Part shown: positions 1 through 7,815 of the stretch, in pieces
How the letters are laid out: every line of letters begins with the position of its first letter
Position numbering within the stretch: the stretch's first letter is position 1
Origin: a virus
Virus record (IMG/VR): IMGVR_UViG_3300020160_002696
Coordinates: 1 to 64,000 of that record
Reading direction: 5' to 3' (one strand)
Length of the DNA: 64,000 bases
Made by a program: the position numbers and the translations under genes
The notes under the pieces: model-generated
The model's input: the letters and a program-made list of their open reading frames with translations, nothing else
Databases searched by the model: none
What the model was told of the DNA's origin: nothing

Positions 1-44
1 ACCTTTTACCAATTTTATAGTTGCTTTTTTACAAATTACTACCA

Positions 45-443
45 TTAGTCTAACATTGTTTTTTTAATATTACCTTTTTCTTTTAATTTCTTGAATGAAG
101 ATGGACAATCTTTAATACCATTTTGCATCCAATCTTGAAAATCTATATGTTCAAGGTAATCTTGTGCAGTTGGAATAAACCTCATTCCAAAATCTTCTAA
201 AATATGAATTTCACAAATATCTTTTACTGATACTTCTTTACCATCAGAGTTAGTAATGGTATATCCAAAAATAGGTATCATTACTTCATGGATCCAAAAA
301 GAATTATGAGTCAAAGACCTATGGCGATTATCAGAAATATATGCCTTTGAGCAATCCATTTTAATATGTATTTCTAAATAATCTTCTAATTGTCCACCAA
401 ATCTTCTTGCTGATGATTTAGAGTGAATGTGTGCATTTGCCAT
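45..443 (-). CDS. DUF6915-like conserved phage/bacterial protein
   Basis: 132-aa protein with the look of a small conserved family seen in phages and bacteria (I recall it as DUF6915). Visible landmarks are the N-terminal SSARRFGG, the D-S/C-SKA segment, NRHRSLTHNS, then NSDGKEVSVKDICEIH, EDFG and the closing IPTAQDYL. The run of conserved His and Asp residues suggests a metal or nucleotide site but no reaction is known to me. The C-terminus is Lys-rich. It is the last recognisable gene of a minus-strand series; bases 1-44 downstream hold no gene I can support. Family recognition is from memory of the motif order, so moderate confidence in the name and high confidence that the gene is real. 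Confidence 0.8.
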   Translation of the reverse strand: MANAHIHSKSSARRFGGQLEDYLEIHIKMDCSKAYISDNRHRSLTHNSFWIHEVMIPIFGYTITNSDGKEVSVKDICEIHILEDFGMRFIPTAQDYLEHIDFQDWMQNGIKDCPSSFKKLKEKGNIKKTMLD

Positions 444-447
444 TATG

Positions 448-588
448 TTATTTATTTTTTATTTGTTTATATTTAATATTTTCAAAGTCAAGATATTCCC
501 AGAAAAATCCAGCAGCACTTTTACCAGGCATATTTGGATTTAATACATTATAAATAGATGAATATGATATTTTTAATTCATTAGCTCT
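448..588 (-). pseudogene. Remnant of a NUMOD-type homing-endonuclease DNA-binding tail
   Basis: The frame is open for 46 codons after a TGA and ends with TAA just before the next gene. It reads ANELKISYSSIYNVLNP followed by GKSAAGFFWEYL. This resembles the NUMOD1-type helix-turn-helix tail of HNH or GIY-YIG homing endonucleases (pattern: ELxxSxSxIxxV, then K-S-A-G-G-x-x-W-x-Y-L). There is no start codon and no nuclease domain, and its 5' end overlaps the 3' end of the L7/L12-like gene in another frame. The best reading is the decayed 3' stump of a homing endonuclease that once sat here. It could also be a misread intergenic frame; the motif match is short. Confidence 0.45.
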
Positions 589-1000
589 TCATGGCATCTA
601 ATTTTTTTGTTAATTCTATTAGGTCTTCCTTAGTTAATTTACTAAGTATAAATTTAATTGTATCTTCTTGATTAGTAAAGTAGTTTAAGTTTTCTGATAT
701 AAAATCAACATAATCTTCTTGTTCACCTAATCCTAATGTTAATAATTTGTATTCTCTTTCAAATTCAAGACCTCCATTTACTAAATATTGACCACCAATT
801 TCTTTCAAGTCTTTTCTAAACTGGTCAATACTTATATCTCTTGGTATTTCAAACTCAACTGTCTTGTTAATATCATAATCAAAAGTATCTGCAATGTCTT
901 TGGACTCTTTCAAACCAAGACCACTTACTTGTTTTATAAGTTTTACAAAAGCTAATTTACTTGGTGTTTTTTGAACACAATTCATTCTTATCTTCTTCAT
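581..1000 (-). CDS. Protein with ribosomal L7/L12 C-terminal-like domain
   Basis: 139 aa. Residues about 14-75 match the C-terminal domain of ribosomal protein L7/L12: a K-x-x-x-V-K-x-I-K start, then SGLGLKESKDIAD, and later a short strand and helix ending near GGQY. In L7/L12 this domain recruits translation factors, so a phage copy could bind host factors, but here it stands without the dimerising N-terminal domain. The C-terminal half (from about residue 85) is helical and acidic with a closing TKEDLIELTKKLD helix. It starts one base after the stop of the kinase-like gene upstream, so the two are probably translated from one message. Confident in the fold, not in the role. Confidence 0.7.
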   Translation of the reverse strand: MKKIRMNCVQKTPSKLAFVKLIKQVSGLGLKESKDIADTFDYDINKTVEFEIPRDISIDQFRKDLKEIGGQYLVNGGLEFEREYKLLTLGLGEQEDYVDFISENLNYFTNQEDTIKFILSKLTKEDLIELTKKLDAMKS

Positions 1001-1001
1001 A

Positions 1002-1637
1002 TTACATTACTCTTTTAGTAGCTTCATTAAATAAATAAGTGTCAATAATCTTTTGGTCAACTTTACATACTTGATTAAAAGTATCACCAAAAGCTGATGT
1101 TTCATCATTATAATTGTGGATTGTATAGTCAGATAGTCTATTTTTTTCAAGTTGATCCATTTCAGTCTTTGATAAATCATTGATTTGTAGTAAACCCATT
1201 TTAGTAAGTTGTTTACATCTACTAATTCTATCTGTATGTGAGGCAAATATACTGATACTTCTATCCATTTTTTTATCCCAACCTCTTTCAAATAAGATTG
1301 ATGAATGGAAAATAGTGTATATTGAATTTTGTTTTTTGTTGAACCTATCATAGGCTCTAAGAATATCAGGTTCAACCAATTTTAATACATTGTTGAACAC
1401 TTCTGGATTTTTAATTTCTCTGAAATTTAAGTAGTCACCTTGGAAGATTTCACTTCCTAATTCTTCTTTAATATCACCTAATAATTCCCAGTTGTAGTTT
1501 AATATAAACCTAAGTACTGTATCTGCATCAAATACAGGAATACCTATTTGTTTAAATAAATTTGCTACTCTAGTTTTACCAGAGTATCTATTACCAGAAA
1601 GTCCTACTTTTATCATTTTATCATTTATTTGTTTCAT
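1002..1637 (-). CDS. Dephospho-CoA kinase-like P-loop kinase
   Basis: 211 aa with a P-loop near the N-terminus (GLSGNRYSGKT) followed by the CoaE-type strand and turn IGIPVFDADTV. In CoaE this D-A-D motif binds dephospho-CoA. The length is close to bacterial CoaE (about 200 aa). A lid-like segment SRCKQLTKMGLLQ and the late NRxSDYTIHN region also fit the CoaE/NMP-kinase family. Phages carry such kinases either as true CoaE or as deoxynucleotide kinases, so the substrate is open. The start chosen is ATG 1637, which overlaps the upstream stop as TAATG; the open frame continues four codons further up but that start lies inside the upstream gene. Confidence 0.72.
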   Translation of the reverse strand: MKQINDKMIKVGLSGNRYSGKTRVANLFKQIGIPVFDADTVLRFILNYNWELLGDIKEELGSEIFQGDYLNFREIKNPEVFNNVLKLVEPDILRAYDRFNKKQNSIYTIFHSSILFERGWDKKMDRSISIFASHTDRISRCKQLTKMGLLQINDLSKTEMDQLEKNRLSDYTIHNYNDETSAFGDTFNQVCKVDQKIIDTYLFNEATKRVM

Positions 1638-1876
1638 TATACTATGCAATTTAGTTTGAATCGTGTATTGTTAGTTATTTTTTTAATCTCTTTTCTTATT
1701 AATTTCTTTTGTTGTTTGTTACAAGTTTGTGAAATTGGATATGGTTGTGATATTCTCAATATAATCTCTCTTTCAGAATTTTTTATTTGTATTTGAGAAA
1801 ACCAATGTGGTGCTCTAAAGCAATCCCAAGTATTGATAGCAGTATAATAAAATTGAATGTGTTCTGTCTTTTTCAT
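1637..1876 (-). CDS. Small hypothetical protein, first gene of host-type promoter operon
   Basis: 79 aa, not recognised. The N-terminal half is aromatic (two Trp, several Phe and Tyr: YYTAINTWDCFRAPHWF) and looks like a small beta fold; the C-terminal half is a basic stretch rich in Lys and Arg (KQQKKLIRKEIKKI), so nucleic-acid contact is possible. It is the first gene after a well-formed Bacteroidota-type promoter at 1887-1917 and is coupled to the kinase-like gene through a TAATG overlap. This places the row 1876 to 45 in one early operon. Confidence 0.65.
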   Translation of the reverse strand: MKKTEHIQFYYTAINTWDCFRAPHWFSQIQIKNSEREIILRISQPYPISQTCNKQQKKLIRKEIKKITNNTRFKLNCIV

Positions 1877-1886
1877 AAATAGAGTA

Positions 1887-1917
1887 CAAATATATACATT
1901 ATATTAATCATTACAAA
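1887..1917 (-). promoter_or_regulatory. Bacteroidota-type promoter (TTTG-N19-TATATTTG)
   Basis: On the minus strand TTTG (1914-1917) is followed after 19 bases by TATATTTG (1887-1894), matching the -33/-7 consensus TTTG and TAnnTTTG known for the primary sigma factor of Bacteroides and Flavobacterium. The -7 box ends 10 bases before the ATG at 1876. It implies early transcription by host polymerase. Confidence 0.7.
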
Positions 1918-1937
1918 ATTTTTTTATATAATTATTT

Positions 1938-2945
1938 ATGAAATACACAATTGAAGAATTGGGATTTGTCCTTTACAACAATCGATCAGTTAATGGAGTA
2001 GTAAAAAACTTTCTACCTACTGATATTAATCCACTGAAAATAATTAGAATTGAAAAAATCTTAGACAAAGTTAAGGAGAATTTTTCATCTGACAATAGAA
2101 TGGTTGAAGTAAATATTAATGAATTAAACTCTACTGCAGATGATGTCATTGTTACCCCAAAAGATTTAGAAAATCTAACAGACTTAATAATAGAAAACAT
2201 TGGTCACTTTAATCAAGATGAATTTGAATATCTTATTGGTAGAGGTATAGGTGAACAAACTATTTTAGAATATAAGTTATTAGGTCTATCATCTATTATT
2301 GACTTAGAACATCTTAAAATGATTGGTGCAACATCACACCCTGTATTAAAACAATTCTTAGATGATGGTATTGAAAATGGTGGAATTATTATTCCTCTTT
2401 TTGAAAATGATAAACTTGTTAATTGTGCAATAAGAAAATTAAATATAGGTAAAGATACTTTAGCTGAGAAGTTTGATCCACCAAGAACTAAAACATTAAA
2501 GTATTCATTGGCTTGTCCTGATGTTCCTGTTTGGGGATTAGATGATATAAATGAGTCAGAAGAGATTTGGATAGCCGAGGGTATATTTGATATGATTGCA
2601 CTTAGAAAGCTTGGTAGAAAGTCTGTAAGTTGTTCCAGTGCAATGTGGAGTGCAATACAGTTATATAGAATACTTGAGAAGAAACCTTCTAATATAGTAA
2701 TTGTTTCAGATAATGATAATGTTGGTTTAAGAGTATCTGCTACTCTTAGAGATTTCTTTGAAGATTATAAAATAAATACTAAAGTTGTAGTAAGTAGAAT
2801 AGGAAAGGATCCTGCAGAACATTACTTTCAAAAACAAAAAGGATTAGAAGATTTTATAGATATAGAAATAACTAATGATATGATTGAATTAAAGGTGGAT
2901 GATTCTTTTAATTTTATTAACTATTTAAAAAATAGAAATTTCTAA
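1938..2945 (+). CDS. DNA primase with Toprim domain
   Basis: 335 aa. The C-terminal two thirds carry a Toprim fold: the strand IWIAEGIFDMIALRKLG supplies the conserved Glu (EGxFD), and later SDNDNVGLR supplies the DxD-type acidic pair. A short conserved block before it (IIIPLFENDKLV) is the DnaG-type core strand. No zinc-binding domain is visible at the N-terminus; residues 1-95 are instead an unassigned helical segment. The size and layout resemble T4 gp61-type primases. It makes RNA primers for lagging-strand synthesis. It opens a plus-strand row running to the methylase, divergent from the operon to its left, with a TATATA tract about 7 bases before the ATG. Confidence 0.78.
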   Translation: MKYTIEELGFVLYNNRSVNGVVKNFLPTDINPLKIIRIEKILDKVKENFSSDNRMVEVNINELNSTADDVIVTPKDLENLTDLIIENIGHFNQDEFEYLIGRGIGEQTILEYKLLGLSSIIDLEHLKMIGATSHPVLKQFLDDGIENGGIIIPLFENDKLVNCAIRKLNIGKDTLAEKFDPPRTKTLKYSLACPDVPVWGLDDINESEEIWIAEGIFDMIALRKLGRKSVSCSSAMWSAIQLYRILEKKPSNIVIVSDNDNVGLRVSATLRDFFEDYKINTKVVVSRIGKDPAEHYFQKQKGLEDFIDIEITNDMIELKVDDSFNFINYLKNRNF

Positions 2946-2948
2946 ATT

Positions 2949-2956
2949 AATATATA
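2949..2956 (+). promoter_or_regulatory. AATATATA box 4 bases before ATG (late-promoter-like)
   Basis: AATATATA followed by TGTT and the ATG at 2961. It is one of thirteen copies with near-fixed spacing to a start codon. If it is a -10 element, transcription would begin at or next to the ATG. Confidence 0.5.
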
Positions 2957-2960
2957 TGTT

Positions 2961-3791
2961 ATGATAAAAAGATATAGACAATTTGTAAATGAGAGTATAG
3001 AAGATTATCTTCCAGCTAAAAAATCCTATACAAGAGATGATATTAGACAACTAAGAGATGATTGGGTTGAAGCTATAATAGAAATTTCAGAAGAAAATGG
3101 AGGTGCTAATTACTCAACATTGTGTAAGAGAAAAGATGATGATCCAGAACAAGATTATAGAGAATATCAAAAAGAAATGGATTCTAAAGGATTTAATTTT
3201 GATTTAATAAAGGAAATATTTTCAGAGGAATCTAACAAATTGATTGGTAAATGGGCATCAGATAGTTCTGATACAGATATATTTAGAGAGATTCATGAAA
3301 GTCCACTTGAAAATATGAATGGTGAAATTGATACATATTTATACTTTACTACTAAAAGATTAGGATTAGATTATAAGAAAGTTGAATTAGGTGGTCCATC
3401 ATGGTGTGGTATTGAGGAACCTGAAGAAGCAATTGTTAGATACTCATATGGTTATCATAAAACTAAATATGGTCAACTTATGATGGAACAATTAGGTATA
3501 ACCCAAGAAGATTTTGAATCATATGCAAGTAAAGGATTTTGTATACGTTTAATTGATAGTTGGAGTGATTTTTTCTCTGCTAGAATGGAAGATTATGTTA
3601 TTATAGAAGAAGATAGAATTGTTATATTTACTAAAAGACTATCAGATTATTTAGAGATTTCTATTGATGATGTTAATGAAAAATTAATTTGGTTTTTAAA
3701 CATATATAATTTTATTGAGTATGATATAACAGAAAATGAATTTCTTATTCATTGTGAATCTCTACAAAGATACTTTTTGAATGCTACTTAA
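2961..3791 (+). CDS. Putative injected head protein with capsid-targeting-like leader
   Basis: 276 aa. It begins MIKRYRQFVNES, the leader shared with proteins starting at 36991, 46590 and 27825, and similar in form to the T4 capsid-targeting sequence MKTYQEFIAE. The predicted cut by a prohead protease is after VNE (residue 11). The remainder is acidic and helical with many Asp, Glu and Tyr; no catalytic motif is recognised. A GGPSWCG turn lies near residue 150. The gene has its own AATATATA box and sits between the primase and the M16 peptidase. The leader is seen directly; packaging is inferred from the T4 parallel. Confidence 0.7.
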   Translation: MIKRYRQFVNESIEDYLPAKKSYTRDDIRQLRDDWVEAIIEISEENGGANYSTLCKRKDDDPEQDYREYQKEMDSKGFNFDLIKEIFSEESNKLIGKWASDSSDTDIFREIHESPLENMNGEIDTYLYFTTKRLGLDYKKVELGGPSWCGIEEPEEAIVRYSYGYHKTKYGQLMMEQLGITQEDFESYASKGFCIRLIDSWSDFFSARMEDYVIIEEDRIVIFTKRLSDYLEISIDDVNEKLIWFLNIYNFIEYDITENEFLIHCESLQRYFLNAT

Positions 3792-3833
3792 ACTTTATAC
3801 TAACTTAATAGTATAATTCTAAAACAATTTTAT

Positions 3834-4943
3834 ATGATAATAAATTTAAAAAGTCAGACTGACCTTTCAGGTTTCTATGTAGTTTATGAAGGCTCAACAA
3901 ACTTGGAAAAACCAGGATGGTATGGAATTTCACACTTAATGGAACATTTAGTATGTAAATCATTTGACCACTTACAAGAAGATTTTGATAGAGATGGAAT
4001 AGACTGGAATGCATATACTTCATCTAATGAGATAGTATTCTATTTAACAGGACTTGATGAAAAAGTAAACAAATGGAAGAAGAAATTCTTAGACCTATTA
4101 ACAACTTTCAAAGTAACAAAAGAAGAATTTGAGAATGAGAGAAAAATAGTCCTTGAAGAATATATGGATTGTTTTAACGATCAAACACAATCACATATGT
4201 TAAACTTATCAAGAAAGTTATTTAATGATTATGATCCAATTGGATTGAAAAAAGACTTGGAAAATCTTAAATTTATGGATTGTCTTAACTTCTTTGAATT
4301 ACAATATTCAAAACCAACCAAAATTATAAATGTTTCAAAACATAAAGATTTTAATGATAAAGGTATTGACTTTCAAGAAAGACATATTACTAAAAGTTTA
4401 TCGTTTGGTAATCATAAGGTTGATTTAGAATTAAATAATGAATTTAAAGATAAGACATCTATTGCAATATTATCACCTGTAATTGAAGAAGACTTTGCAT
4501 ATGTTAACTTTATAAACTCTATGTTATCATTAGGACTTAAATCTCCTTTGTATCAAGAAGTCAGAGAGAAAAAAGGATTAGTATATTATATACATTGTTA
4601 TCAATCAAGAGTATGTGATAAAGGTATTAATGGTATATCCACTTTAACATCAAACAAAAACTTTAATGAAGTTGTTGAAGCAGTTAAGACTGTAATCACT
4701 AACCCTGATAAGTATTTAACTAAAGAAAGATTTAACCTTGTTAAGGAATACTACCAGGTAAGAAAACAAAAAGATGATATTAATAGATATGGTTCTGTTA
4801 ATCAGTGGATTAATCCAAAAGGTTGGTCTGTGTATGACATCTTAGATGAAGTAACCCTTAAAAAAGTTAGAGAAGTTTATGATAAGTATTATGACTTTGA
4901 TAAATTTTATATTTCATCTGATAAAAAAGAATTTAAAAAATAA
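3834..4943 (+). CDS. M16-family (insulinase/MPP-like) zinc metallopeptidase
   Basis: 369 aa, a single M16 unit of two halves. The inverted zinc motif HLMEH is at residues 34-38 (H34, E37, H38), and the distal ligand lies in ERKIVLEE, with E109 about 71 residues later, the usual spacing. The C-terminal half has the family block LYQEVREKKGLVYYI, whose Arg and Tyr contact substrate in M16 enzymes. Unlike mitochondrial processing peptidase, no second non-catalytic subunit is nearby. M16 enzymes cut short peptides or leader sequences. It lies directly after a leader-bearing protein, which makes a role in leader processing or clearance a fair guess, though only a guess. Confidence 0.85.
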   Translation: MIINLKSQTDLSGFYVVYEGSTNLEKPGWYGISHLMEHLVCKSFDHLQEDFDRDGIDWNAYTSSNEIVFYLTGLDEKVNKWKKKFLDLLTTFKVTKEEFENERKIVLEEYMDCFNDQTQSHMLNLSRKLFNDYDPIGLKKDLENLKFMDCLNFFELQYSKPTKIINVSKHKDFNDKGIDFQERHITKSLSFGNHKVDLELNNEFKDKTSIAILSPVIEEDFAYVNFINSMLSLGLKSPLYQEVREKKGLVYYIHCYQSRVCDKGINGISTLTSNKNFNEVVEAVKTVITNPDKYLTKERFNLVKEYYQVRKQKDDINRYGSVNQWINPKGWSVYDILDEVTLKKVREVYDKYYDFDKFYISSDKKEFKK

Positions 4944-4946
4944 TAT

Positions 4947-5672
4947 ATGTTAATTCCATATATTGGTGAAAAGACAAAATTTTCACAATTTATAACACCA
5001 AACATTCCAACTGACATATCTACTTATGTAGAACCATTTGGAGGTATGTTTGGTGTTTTCTTTTCTTTAGACTTTGATAAATATGCACATGTTGACTTTA
5101 TTTATAATGATATTAACAACTTAAACTATAATTTATTCAATCAGTTACAGAATAATAAAGATTTTATAGACTTGGTTAAATCTACCAAAGTAGATGAAGA
5201 ATTTTATAGATTTTCACTGAAAGGAATTATTACTACAAAAGATGATGTTCTATTGGCATTACAATGGTTAGTAATTTTGACTTGTTCTAATCCTTATGAA
5301 ATTGGTCAGGATTGTTGGAAAGGTGACAGAGATTTTGAAATATTCAAAATGAAACATAGTGCATATAAACCAAAGATAGATAGAATTACAAGTATTTATA
5401 GTGCTGATTATAAAGATATTATTAATAAGTATGATTCACCTGAGACATTCTTCTATGTTGATCCACCATATAAAGGTAAAGAGAAGTATTATATAAATCA
5501 TGAGTTTGGAACTGATTCACATAAAGAATTAGCAGAAATGTTAAATAACATTCAAGGTAGATTTTTACTAAGCTATTATGATTTTGATGGACTGAGAGAA
5601 TTGTATCATAATTGTAGATTTGAATTTAAGAAAACTATAATGGGAACAGAGTGGATAATTATGAACTACTAA
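4947..5672 (+). CDS. DNA adenine-N6 methyltransferase, D12/Dam class
   Basis: 241 aa. The AdoMet-binding motif is VEPFGGMFGV (residues 28-37) and the catalytic motif is DPPY at 172-175, in the order typical of the D12 class that includes Dam and T4 Dam. An N-terminal PYIGEKTKF block matches the usual PYxGxK opening. It would methylate adenine in a short target and protect phage DNA from restriction or mark it. Starts three bases after the M16 stop, so translation is probably linked. Its last 14 bases overlap the 3' end of the convergent gene. Confidence 0.88.
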   Translation: MLIPYIGEKTKFSQFITPNIPTDISTYVEPFGGMFGVFFSLDFDKYAHVDFIYNDINNLNYNLFNQLQNNKDFIDLVKSTKVDEEFYRFSLKGIITTKDDVLLALQWLVILTCSNPYEIGQDCWKGDRDFEIFKMKHSAYKPKIDRITSIYSADYKDIINKYDSPETFFYVDPPYKGKEKYYINHEFGTDSHKELAEMLNNIQGRFLLSYYDFDGLRELYHNCRFEFKKTIMGTEWIIMNY

Positions 5673-5961
5673 TACCTAACTTGTATAATTTCTTATCTCT
5701 ATCATCACGTAGTTTATAGTTTTCTTTATATAATTTTCTTGCAGCACTTATAATTTCTTTGGCCTGACTTTTAGTTGGATTTTCAGTTCTGGTATTTGGT
5801 ATTCTATCATCAAAGTCCCAATATAACTCATTGTTTAGATAGACTATGGCCTTTAACTCTGAATGATCCTGACCATAATAATTTTTAATATAGTAAGTAT
5901 AATCTACTTGCCAGTTATCATTTTTAGATGTAAAGTAGAATGATGATTTAGTATGTTCCAT
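5659..5961 (-). CDS. Hypothetical protein with RDKKLYKLG C-terminal tail
   Basis: 100 aa from ATG 5961; a longer open frame exists but begins inside the terminator hairpin upstream, so the shorter start is preferred. The N-terminal half is a beta-rich segment with Tyr and Trp (DYTYYIKNYYG, ELYWDFDDR); the C-terminal half is helical and basic. It ends with RDDRDKKLYKLGI, a tail shared with the proteins starting at 55088 and 56029 and more loosely with four others. Function unknown. Confidence 0.6.
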   Translation of the reverse strand: MEHTKSSFYFTSKNDNWQVDYTYYIKNYYGQDHSELKAIVYLNNELYWDFDDRIPNTRTENPTKSQAKEIISAARKLYKENYKLRDDRDKKLYKLGISSS

Positions 5962-5998
5962 ATTATTATAATAAAAATTATAAAATAAGTTTAAAAAG

Positions 5999-6023
5999 AA
6001 AACCACTCATTTTGAGTGGTTTT
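5999..6023. terminator. Hairpin terminator, 11-bp stem
   Basis: Perfect inverted repeat AAAACCACTCA / TGAGTGGTTTT with a 3-base loop, followed on both strands by T-rich sequence. It lies just downstream of the HD-hydrolase stop (6027, minus strand) and upstream of the gene at 5961, so it mainly ends the HD message. Confidence 0.75.
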
Positions 6024-6026
6024 CTT

Positions 6027-6596
6027 TTAGTAATTAGTTTTTACATATTCTATTAAGTCAGAAATATTATCTGAATTATAAATGTAAGGATGTTTATCTA
6101 ATAAAGATTCTAAGAATTTAACTCTGCCTTCTTTATAAGCATCATTTCCATATACTTTATATTCTTCATGAATTCCTTTTTCCCAATCAAGTAACTGGTC
6201 ATAGTTTCCATTAGTAATAACATTCATATCAAATTGAATAAAGTTATTTGATAATCTACTACTTGCTTCATGAGTTTTTGTATCTAAAATCATTTGTTTG
6301 ATGTCTTGAATGTCTTTATCAGATTTATTCTGACAACATTCTAAAAAGAAGTCAGCAGATTTCTCTTCATTATCTTGTTTCATTGGATCATAAACACAAT
6401 CATGAAAAAGAGCAGTGATTAATAACTTCTCATATTCTTTCTCAGAGAAAGCATGTGTATTTTCATTAATCTGGTCAATTAAATCATTTAAGTGATTTAA
6501 TGTATGATAAGAACGATGTGATTCATTCCACATTCCTAAAACTGTATTAACATCACATTTGATGTTCCATTTGTTTAATAATTCTTGTAAATTCAT
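6027..6596 (-). CDS. HD-superfamily metal-dependent phosphohydrolase (COG4339-like)
   Basis: 189 aa. The order W-x-x-x-x-R-x-YHTLNHL (H31, H35), then LFHDCVYDP with HD at 65-66, then DNEEKSA matches the family known as predicted metal-dependent HD phosphohydrolases. These act on nucleotides or related phosphates; the natural substrate is not established. The length is normal. It is the distal gene of a minus-strand row beginning with the sirtuin at 7736, and is closed by the terminator at 5999-6023. Role in phage nucleotide metabolism or in removing signalling nucleotides is inference. Confidence 0.82.
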   Translation of the reverse strand: MNLQELLNKWNIKCDVNTVLGMWNESHRSYHTLNHLNDLIDQINENTHAFSEKEYEKLLITALFHDCVYDPMKQDNEEKSADFFLECCQNKSDKDIQDIKQMILDTKTHEASSRLSNNFIQFDMNVITNGNYDQLLDWEKGIHEEYKVYGNDAYKEGRVKFLESLLDKHPYIYNSDNISDLIEYVKTNY

Positions 6597-6625
6597 AATA
6601 TTTATTATTTTTATAAAAGTATATA

Positions 6626-6760
6626 TTAAGATTGGTATACTGGTATATCAATAGTAGATAATAACTTTATAATTTTAGTTTTTCTTCTATTTGCTTTTGC
6701 TGCAATATTAAGATGTTTTTCTAAATTTTTTAGAACAGAATCAAAATCAGTTATCTTCAT
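6626..6760 (-). CDS. Small basic hypothetical protein (44 aa)
   Basis: A 44-aa frame beginning MKITDFDSVL and continuing with a basic helix AAKANRRKTKIIKLL. ATG 6760 lies one base after the stop of the upstream gene (TAA-T-ATG), the spacing seen between real neighbours here. Composition (Lys/Arg-rich centre) suggests nucleic-acid binding. No relatives recognised. The short N-terminus vaguely recalls the leader family but lacks the Glu. Confidence 0.55.
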   Translation of the reverse strand: MKITDFDSVLKNLEKHLNIAAKANRRKTKIIKLLSTIDIPVYQS

Positions 6761-6761
6761 A

Positions 6762-7016
6762 TTACTTCTTTAAAATTAAATCAATTTTGGCTTCTCTTTC
6801 TTGTGCCTTTTCTCTTAGTAATCTTGCTTCTCTTTCCTGAGGTGTTTCTTCTCTTTTAGTTTTATAAGTACTCCAATCACTATTCTTCATATAACCACCT
6901 AAGAAATCATCAATACTATAAGATGATCCTAATTCCTTTAATAATTTATCATAGGAATGGTATTTATCAGTTTTGTAATAATCTTTATCAAAAAGATTGT
7001 TCCATTTTTCATTCAT
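6762..7016 (-). CDS. Hypothetical protein with charged coiled C-terminus
   Basis: 84 aa. The N-terminal half is Tyr- and Asp-rich (NNLFDKDYYKTDKYHSYDKL); the C-terminal half is a long charged helix (EREARLLREKAQ) ending REAKIDLILKK. The end matches the recurrent C-terminal tail seen in six other proteins here. It lies 3 bases after the sirtuin stop, so is co-transcribed. Function unknown. Confidence 0.6.
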   Translation of the reverse strand: MNEKWNNLFDKDYYKTDKYHSYDKLLKELGSSYSIDDFLGGYMKNSDWSTYKTKREETPQEREARLLREKAQEREAKIDLILKK

Positions 7017-7019
7017 AAT

Positions 7020-7736
7020 TTATAATTGTTTAGTTAGTTCAATGTATAATTTTTCCATACCAGTTGTCGCTGGTTCTTGGATATGTTTAAATTCTAATTC
7101 TCTGAACTCAGGAACATAAAAATCTTTATCTCCTGGGTCCACATAGTAAATTAAAGTATTGTATTTTGTAAGAAAAGGAATTTCATTTGCAGGTGAAACT
7201 TGCATAGAAGTTCCAATAACAATACAGATGTCACATTCTTCTGCTGCCTTTACTGCATTATTTACATTATCTTCATTAAGACCTTCACCAAACCAAACAA
7301 TGTGTGGTCTCATTTGAGAACCTTTTTCACATTTGTCACCAAGGTTTAAATCTTCTGTCCAATCATAAACTAATTTAGAATCAAGAGTTGATCTAACCTT
7401 AGTTAACTCACCATGTAAATGTATAACATTTGTAGAACCTGCTCTTTCATGTAAATCATCAACATTTTGTGTTGCAATGGTTACATCAAAATATTCTTCA
7501 AGTTTGGCAAGTAATTCATGTGCCTTATTTGGCTGTACTGTTTTAAGTTGTTTTCTTCTTTCATTGTAGAATTCTAATACAACTTCTTTATTTCTTCTCC
7601 AAGCATCTATGGTGGCAACATCTTCAATCTTGAAGTTGTTCCATAAGCTATCCTTGGAATCTCGGAAAGTTTCCACACCACTTTCTTTAGAAACTCCTGC
7701 ACCTGAGAATACTAATATTTTTTTTCTGTCTGTCAT
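7020..7736 (-). CDS. Sir2-family NAD-dependent deacylase (sirtuin)
   Basis: 238 aa with the full set of sirtuin motifs: GAGVSKESGVETFRD (12-26) for NAD, TQNVD (89-93), catalytic His108 in HLHGE, MRPHIVWFGE, and GTSMQVSP. It is closest in layout to bacterial CobB. The four-Cys zinc site appears degraded: only one Cys (DKCEKG) is visible where CobB has paired Cys residues. Sirtuins consume NAD to remove acyl groups; some Sir2 proteins act in phage defence, so a phage copy may reprogram host proteins or NAD. It is first in a minus-strand row. Upstream is TATCTTTA, one base off the host -7 box. Confidence 0.88.
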   Translation of the reverse strand: MTDRKKILVFSGAGVSKESGVETFRDSKDSLWNNFKIEDVATIDAWRRNKEVVLEFYNERRKQLKTVQPNKAHELLAKLEEYFDVTIATQNVDDLHERAGSTNVIHLHGELTKVRSTLDSKLVYDWTEDLNLGDKCEKGSQMRPHIVWFGEGLNEDNVNNAVKAAEECDICIVIGTSMQVSPANEIPFLTKYNTLIYYVDPGDKDFYVPEFRELEFKHIQEPATTGMEKLYIELTKQL

Positions 7737-7815
7737 ATTATATTGTATAAAGATAATTAAAAATAGTTTAGACTATTAATTTTTTTATATATACTAAAAA
7801 GTTAATAATAGTTAA

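Noticed and set aside
1007-1375. 122-aa minus-strand frame inside the CoaE-like gene
   Set aside because: Same strand, other phase; low-complexity Leu/Ile-rich product and no start context; the CoaE frame has clear motifs.
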